Shown: in pieces, positions 61,386-64,000 of the stretch
How the letters are laid out: each line of letters begins with the position of its first letter
Position numbering within the stretch: position 1 is the stretch's first letter
Assembly: GCA_950054485.1 (NCBI GenBank)
Contig: CATLPD010000001.1
Location: 730,463-794,462, forward strand
Length of the DNA stretch: 64,000 nt
Direction: 5' to 3'
Origin: an uncultured Alphaproteobacteria bacterium
Lineage (GTDB): Bacteria; Pseudomonadota; Alphaproteobacteria; Micavibrionales; CSBR16-224
The notes under the pieces: generated by a model
Told to the model about the DNA's origin: nothing
Database searches by the model: none
What the model saw: the letters and a program-made list of their open reading frames with translations, nothing else
Position numbers and translations under genes: made by a program

Positions 61386-62686
61386 GATTTCGCTCCTTTC
61401 AGTTCATCATAGGTTTGGCCATTCTTCAAAACTGCTTTCTCTCCGGTTAGCTTTTGCCAGCGATCAATTGCGACATCTACGTATGCCGGATCAATTTCAA
61501 TCAACCGGGCAGAACGTCCACATTTTTCTGCTGCAAGGAGAGTGCTGCCGCTACCGCCAAATACGTCCAACACGATCTGTCCGCGATTAGAACAATCCAT
61601 AATTGCATCTTGAATAAGAGCAACAGGTTTTACAGTAGGATGAAATTCAAGGTCTTTGGAATTCTCAAAGCTGTTCACGCCCGGATAATCCCATACATTT
61701 GTTCTGTTGCGCCCATGCTTGCCAAGCTGAATATTATTTATGTGGGGCGCATCTCCATTTTTGAATACAAACACTAATTCATGTTTGCTCCGGTAAAGTG
61801 ATCCCATTCCGCCATTGCTTTTATTCCATATACAGAGGTTTTTAAGCTCTTCATATATGGAGCCAGCATTTGTGATCTCCCGTATATGTCGCCAATCCAT
61901 ACAGACATAATGAATTGAACCGTTTGTTGAAAAATCAATGAGGTTCTTGAAAACATCATTCAAAAACACTTCAAACTCCTGTGATGACATTTCGCCCGAG
62001 GCCATGGCAAATTCACGGTGCTTTATAGCGCCGTTACCGCATATATGGCCATTTACGGGAACGTTATAGGGCGGATCAGTGAATATCAGATTGGCCTTTT
62101 CATCGCCTAAAAGCAGTTCGTAAGTTTTTGAAATCCTGGCATCACCGCAGATTATCTTATGCGAACCAAGTGTCCATAAGTCACCGGGTTTTGTAGTGGG
62201 AACGCGCGGTTTTTCGATATCTGTCTCAATGCTATCGCAGACTTCCTCTCCTATTTGCAGAAAATAGTCTATTTCAGGTATTTCAAAACCTGTCAGGCCC
62301 AGATCAAAATCAGCATCGATTTTCGAGAGATATTCAAATTCTATTTTGAGAAGGTTTTGATCCCAGGATGCGTTTTCAGCCAGTTTATTATCAGCAATGA
62401 TATAGGCCCGCTTTTCAGCTTCGCTCATATGGGCTAAATAAATCACAGGAACGGACTTCAGCCCTATAGACTTTGCAGCCTCTATACGTCCATGACCTGC
62501 TATAACGCCATTATCACTATCTAATAGAATTGGGTTATTAAATCCGAATTGATTGATACTGTCAGCAATTTGCCTTATCTGTTTTTTTGAATGCTGCCGA
62601 GGGTTATTAGCGTAGGGCTTTAAATCCTCTACGGGTTTCCATTCAAACTTCAAGTTTTGTGAATTGTGTTTTAGCGTTTGGGTCAT
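61382..62686 (-). CDS. ParB-like nuclease/DNA methyltransferase fusion
   Basis: The 434-residue product has an N-terminal ParB/sulfiredoxin-like domain (about 12-110; GVIAGHGRIEAAKSIG) and a beta-class amino-methyltransferase. Motif IV is TDPPYNVPV and motif I (VFGGSGSTLLAAEKCG) comes after it, the order used in beta-class enzymes. It methylates adenine or cytosine at the exocyclic amine. ParB-methylase fusions occur in phages and islands, where they protect DNA or mark sites. The leader can form alternative hairpins that expose or hide its AGGAG. It overlaps the DUF5681 gene by 4 bp. Confidence 0.93.
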   Translation of the reverse strand: MTQTLKHNSQNLKFEWKPVEDLKPYANNPRQHSKKQIRQIADSINQFGFNNPILLDSDNGVIAGHGRIEAAKSIGLKSVPVIYLAHMSEAEKRAYIIADNKLAENASWDQNLLKIEFEYLSKIDADFDLGLTGFEIPEIDYFLQIGEEVCDSIETDIEKPRVPTTKPGDLWTLGSHKIICGDARISKTYELLLGDEKANLIFTDPPYNVPVNGHICGNGAIKHREFAMASGEMSSQEFEVFLNDVFKNLIDFSTNGSIHYVCMDWRHIREITNAGSIYEELKNLCIWNKSNGGMGSLYRSKHELVFVFKNGDAPHINNIQLGKHGRNRTNVWDYPGVNSFENSKDLEFHPTVKPVALIQDAIMDCSNRGQIVLDVFGGSGSTLLAAEKCGRSARLIEIDPAYVDVAIDRWQKLTGEKAVLKNGQTYDELKGAKS

Positions 62687-62752
62687 TGCGAGCTCCTGTG
62701 CAAGAGGTTTGAAAATGCTCGCAAATGTAAATGGGTTTTTGGACAGCGAGCA
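62686..62752 (-). promoter_or_regulatory. Alternative-hairpin leader of the ParB-methyltransferase gene
   Basis: On the minus strand three segments compete: TGCTCGC (plus 62746-62752), TTGCGAGCA (plus 62716-62724) and GCTCGCAA (plus 62686-62693). The middle segment can pair with either neighbour over 7-8 bp, with 23-base loops in both cases. The last segment is the sequence between AGGA and ATG of the methyltransferase gene. Pairing with the first segment leaves the ribosome-binding site free; pairing with the last hides it. A DNA operator with three sites is the other explanation. Confidence 0.55.
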
Positions 62753-62895
62753 TAAACGTCAAAATTTACTTCTAACAATTTATCTGCTTGCTTGTCCTAC
62801 GAGGTAGATCCTTGAAAAAGGTTGTCTAGATCTCGGCGGGTGCCGTACAGCTTATATTCATATGATGAATCAAATCGGCTTTTTTGTCAATTAAA

Positions 62896-62922
62896 ACTGG
62901 ACTAATGGGGCAAAGGAAGCGT
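62896..62922. repeat. 27-bp imperfect direct repeat, copy 2
   Basis: This shares ACTGGACT and GCAAAGGAAGCGT with 58660-58686 and precedes a nine-codon frame at 62925. Confidence 0.55.
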
Positions 62923-62924
62923 GT

Positions 62925-62954
62925 ATGGATAAGCTAGAAAGAGAGGTCATATGA
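62925..62954 (+). CDS. Putative nine-residue leader peptide
   Basis: After AAAGGAAGCGT an ATG opens a frame encoding MDKLEREVI, whose TGA overlaps the ATG of the next gene (ATGA). The good ribosome-binding site and overlap suggest a translated leader coupling to the downstream gene. It is too short for independent confirmation. Confidence 0.4.
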   Translation: MDKLEREVI

Positions 62955-63133
62955 AAGAAGTGGTTGAAACACATTATATTTTTAAAACCAAATCAAAGCG
63001 TTTATTCAACGCGATCAAAATTATTCAAGGTGACCGAAAACTTCAGGAGCTGGTTATTTCTGCGGCAAAAATTAAAAACTGCAAAAAGCGCAATTTGATT
63101 TTAAGGCTTATGGGTTATTTGAAAGATCAGTGA
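62951..63133 (+). CDS. Small basic protein (60 aa)
   Basis: The ATG overlaps the stop of the leader frame and follows GAGAGG. The product is basic and helical (KSKRLFNAIKIIQ, KIKNCKKRNLILRLMG) with no recognised domain. Its charge suggests nucleic-acid binding. Similar small basic genes are common beside recombinases. Confidence 0.5.
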   Translation: MKEVVETHYIFKTKSKRLFNAIKIIQGDRKLQELVISAAKIKNCKKRNLILRLMGYLKDQ

Positions 63134-63528
63134 TATTTGTAAATTCCCGAATTCCCTGTATTTTCCCTGCTAATTTTAAGGCCATAGTCTGCAATCGCAG
63201 GAAATATCTCAAATTATTTGATTTTAATAAGGCAAAATAAAAAATTTCCCAGATAATTCCCTGTTTAACAGGGAATTTGATTTAGCATCAACTAGAGAGT
63301 CTTATTCCGGAGAAAATCTTATCTTTTTTGGGGAAATTTGTTTTTTCTTGTGCAGCTTTAAAAAAGACATTGCCCTTAAGCTCCGCAAACAGGGCGGGTT
63401 TCGGCGCTTATTTAACAGTCTTATATGTAGTGGAATGATAGTGGCGGTGGAAGTAGTCTGTCGCGAAATTTTCTCTAAGTAAAGACCCCAAGGTAGCTTA
63501 ATTTAAAACTGTAGGGCGTATAAAAAAC
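63134..63528. other. AT-rich non-coding stretch with TTCCCTG repeats
   Basis: I see no gene here on either strand. It holds ATTCCCG, ATTCCCTG and TTTCCCTG at about 63142-63169, another TTTCCC at 63245-63250 and the perfect 11-bp inverted repeat at 63255-63277. The remainder (63300-63528) has no obvious structure. Confidence 0.5.
63255..63277. repeat. Inverted repeat AATTCCCTGTT/AACAGGGAATT
   Basis: Two 11-base arms are separated by one base. Further ATTCCCTG-like copies lie at 63151-63169, so this could be a set of iterons or operator sites for an element-encoded protein. Confidence 0.55.
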
Positions 63529-63557
63529 TTGAACTTTTCATAATGCTGTGATACAAT
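63529..63557 (+). promoter_or_regulatory. Sigma-70-type promoter for the gene at 63586
   Basis: TTGAAC (63529-63534) and TACAAT (63552-63557) are separated by exactly 17 bases and lie about 30 bp before the start codon. Confidence 0.65.
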
Positions 63558-63585
63558 ATATACTAATACTCTAGGAGAAATGATT

Positions 63586-63888
63586 ATGAACGAAAATCAA
63601 GATAAAGAGAATGCCGGCCTTAAAGAGAACTTCTTATTACGTGCAGCCAAGACTACAGCGGCAGTCTCTGCAATACCCTCGCCGTTTGTATTTACCGGGC
63701 TTATGATGGCGTTTGGCGGAACGAGCATGGTTTCGGCTGCTGTACTTCTTATTGGTGGTTTTGCGACTATTTTGTCAGCATTCGCTGGTGCTGAGTACCT
63801 TTATCCATCATCCGCTGGTAAAAGCAATAACAGCGGCACTACAAATGCAGGTGCTGTAATAGCCGCGTCAAGCACAATTGTCAGATAA
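63586..63888 (+). CDS. Small membrane protein (100 aa)
   Basis: I use ATG 63586, eight bases after AGGAG; an ATG at 63580 is too close to it. The product has a charged N terminus (about 1-20) and two hydrophobic segments at about 33-50 and 53-74 separated by a short turn. A Ser/Ala/Thr-rich end follows. No family is recognised. A clean promoter lies upstream. The remaining 112 bp to the window end hold no feature I can support. Confidence 0.6.
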   Translation: MNENQDKENAGLKENFLLRAAKTTAAVSAIPSPFVFTGLMMAFGGTSMVSAAVLLIGGFATILSAFAGAEYLYPSSAGKSNNSGTTNAGAVIAASSTIVR

Positions 63889-64000
63889 CCTCAAAAGGTG
63901 ATGTCAGACTAATGCGAACTTTTTGTGTCAACCCCCATTTAGGAGTCCGGGTTTAGAGTTATAATCTTGATGATTTGCATTGATTAAAGACAGGGGCTGA

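Larger units (their letters stand above)
58247..63133. mobile_element. Serine-recombinase module (borders not determined)
   Basis: DUF2924 and a large serine recombinase are followed by a minus-strand set (small membrane protein, structured RNA, DUF5681 protein, ParB-methyltransferase) and small plus-strand genes. The gene set is typical of alphaproteobacterial prophage-like or integrative elements. I could not find att sites, so the stated ends are the outer genes of the set. An imperfect 27-bp repeat lies at 58660-58686 and 62896-62922. Confidence 0.6.

Noticed and set aside
62896..62922. Treating the 27-bp repeat as proven att sites of the serine recombinase
   Set aside because: The repeat includes ribosome-binding sites in both copies and the six central bases differ, whereas serine att sites share an identical short core; an expression-signal explanation is as good.
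1..64000. CRISPR arrays, rRNA operons and insertion sequences
   Set aside because: I saw no regularly spaced repeats of 25-40 bp, no rRNA sequence and no transposase. The only long repeat is inside the protease gene.

Overview
The window looks like a chromosomal stretch of an alphaproteobacterium (about 45-50% GC in the core genes). The evidence is family resemblance only: an Mg-type HemB, an ETF beta/alpha pair, a Gly tRNA carrying an integrated island, and a DUF2924 plus large serine recombinase module. IcmO/DotL-like and IcmP/DotM-like type IVB secretion genes, a papain inhibitor and an RTX-like subtilase would suit a predatory, epibiotic or host-associated lineage such as Micavibrionales-like bacteria, but that placement is inference.

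Layout. 1-3868 (minus): end of a Dot/Icm-type locus (coupling ATPase, small membrane protein, IcmP/DotM). 3869-4717: tRNA-Thr, a 22-bp palindrome with a second related copy, and a terminator. 4718-12005: core or housekeeping genes (OsmC, aldo/keto reductase, ZIP-like transporter, dihydroorotase, and a radical-SAM/DUF4130 DNA-metabolism pair). 12011-21446: a 9.4-kb integrative island in the 3' end of tRNA-Gly(GCC), with imperfect att repeats at both ends, candidate integrase arm sites, a P4-type integrase, AlpA, a RepA-like ATPase, two HEPN-like proteins, a DUF1828-like pair, an HNH/NTP-pyrophosphohydrolase fusion and a structured RNA. 21653-37341: core genes (Ca/Na exchanger, hemB, ornithine cyclodeaminase-like, ald, chagasin-like inhibitor, folD, YggT, two cyclophilins, etfBA, DUF389-OmpA fusion, and an ECF sigma/VWA pair). 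37481-54597: a surface-polysaccharide locus (ligase, glycosyltransferases, WbpB/D/E-like nucleotide-sugar genes, Wzm/Wzt-type ABC exporter, sulfotransferase, flippase-like, deacetylase, FemAB-like, methyltransferases). 54614-58000: a secreted subtilase with a perfect internal 449-bp duplication. 58247-about 63900: a second mobile module (DUF2924, large serine recombinase, DUF5681, ParB-methyltransferase, small membrane protein) carrying a second structured RNA.

The most striking observation is that the two mobile modules, of unrelated recombination type, each carry a roughly 170-nt structured RNA (15338-15508 plus; 60740-60920 minus). Both fold to the same architecture: a long closing helix, a hairpin whose loop complements the next helix, a CUCGA/CGGG hairpin competing with a distal CCCG strand, and a CGUAAAUACG hairpin. 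Paired positions are changed in a compensatory way between the copies. Each lies just upstream of a small transmembrane protein gene. I do not recognise this RNA. A second regulatory candidate is a three-segment alternative hairpin that could expose or bury the ribosome-binding site of the ParB-methyltransferase gene.

All calls are by eye from sequence and family knowledge; no database search or folding program was run.
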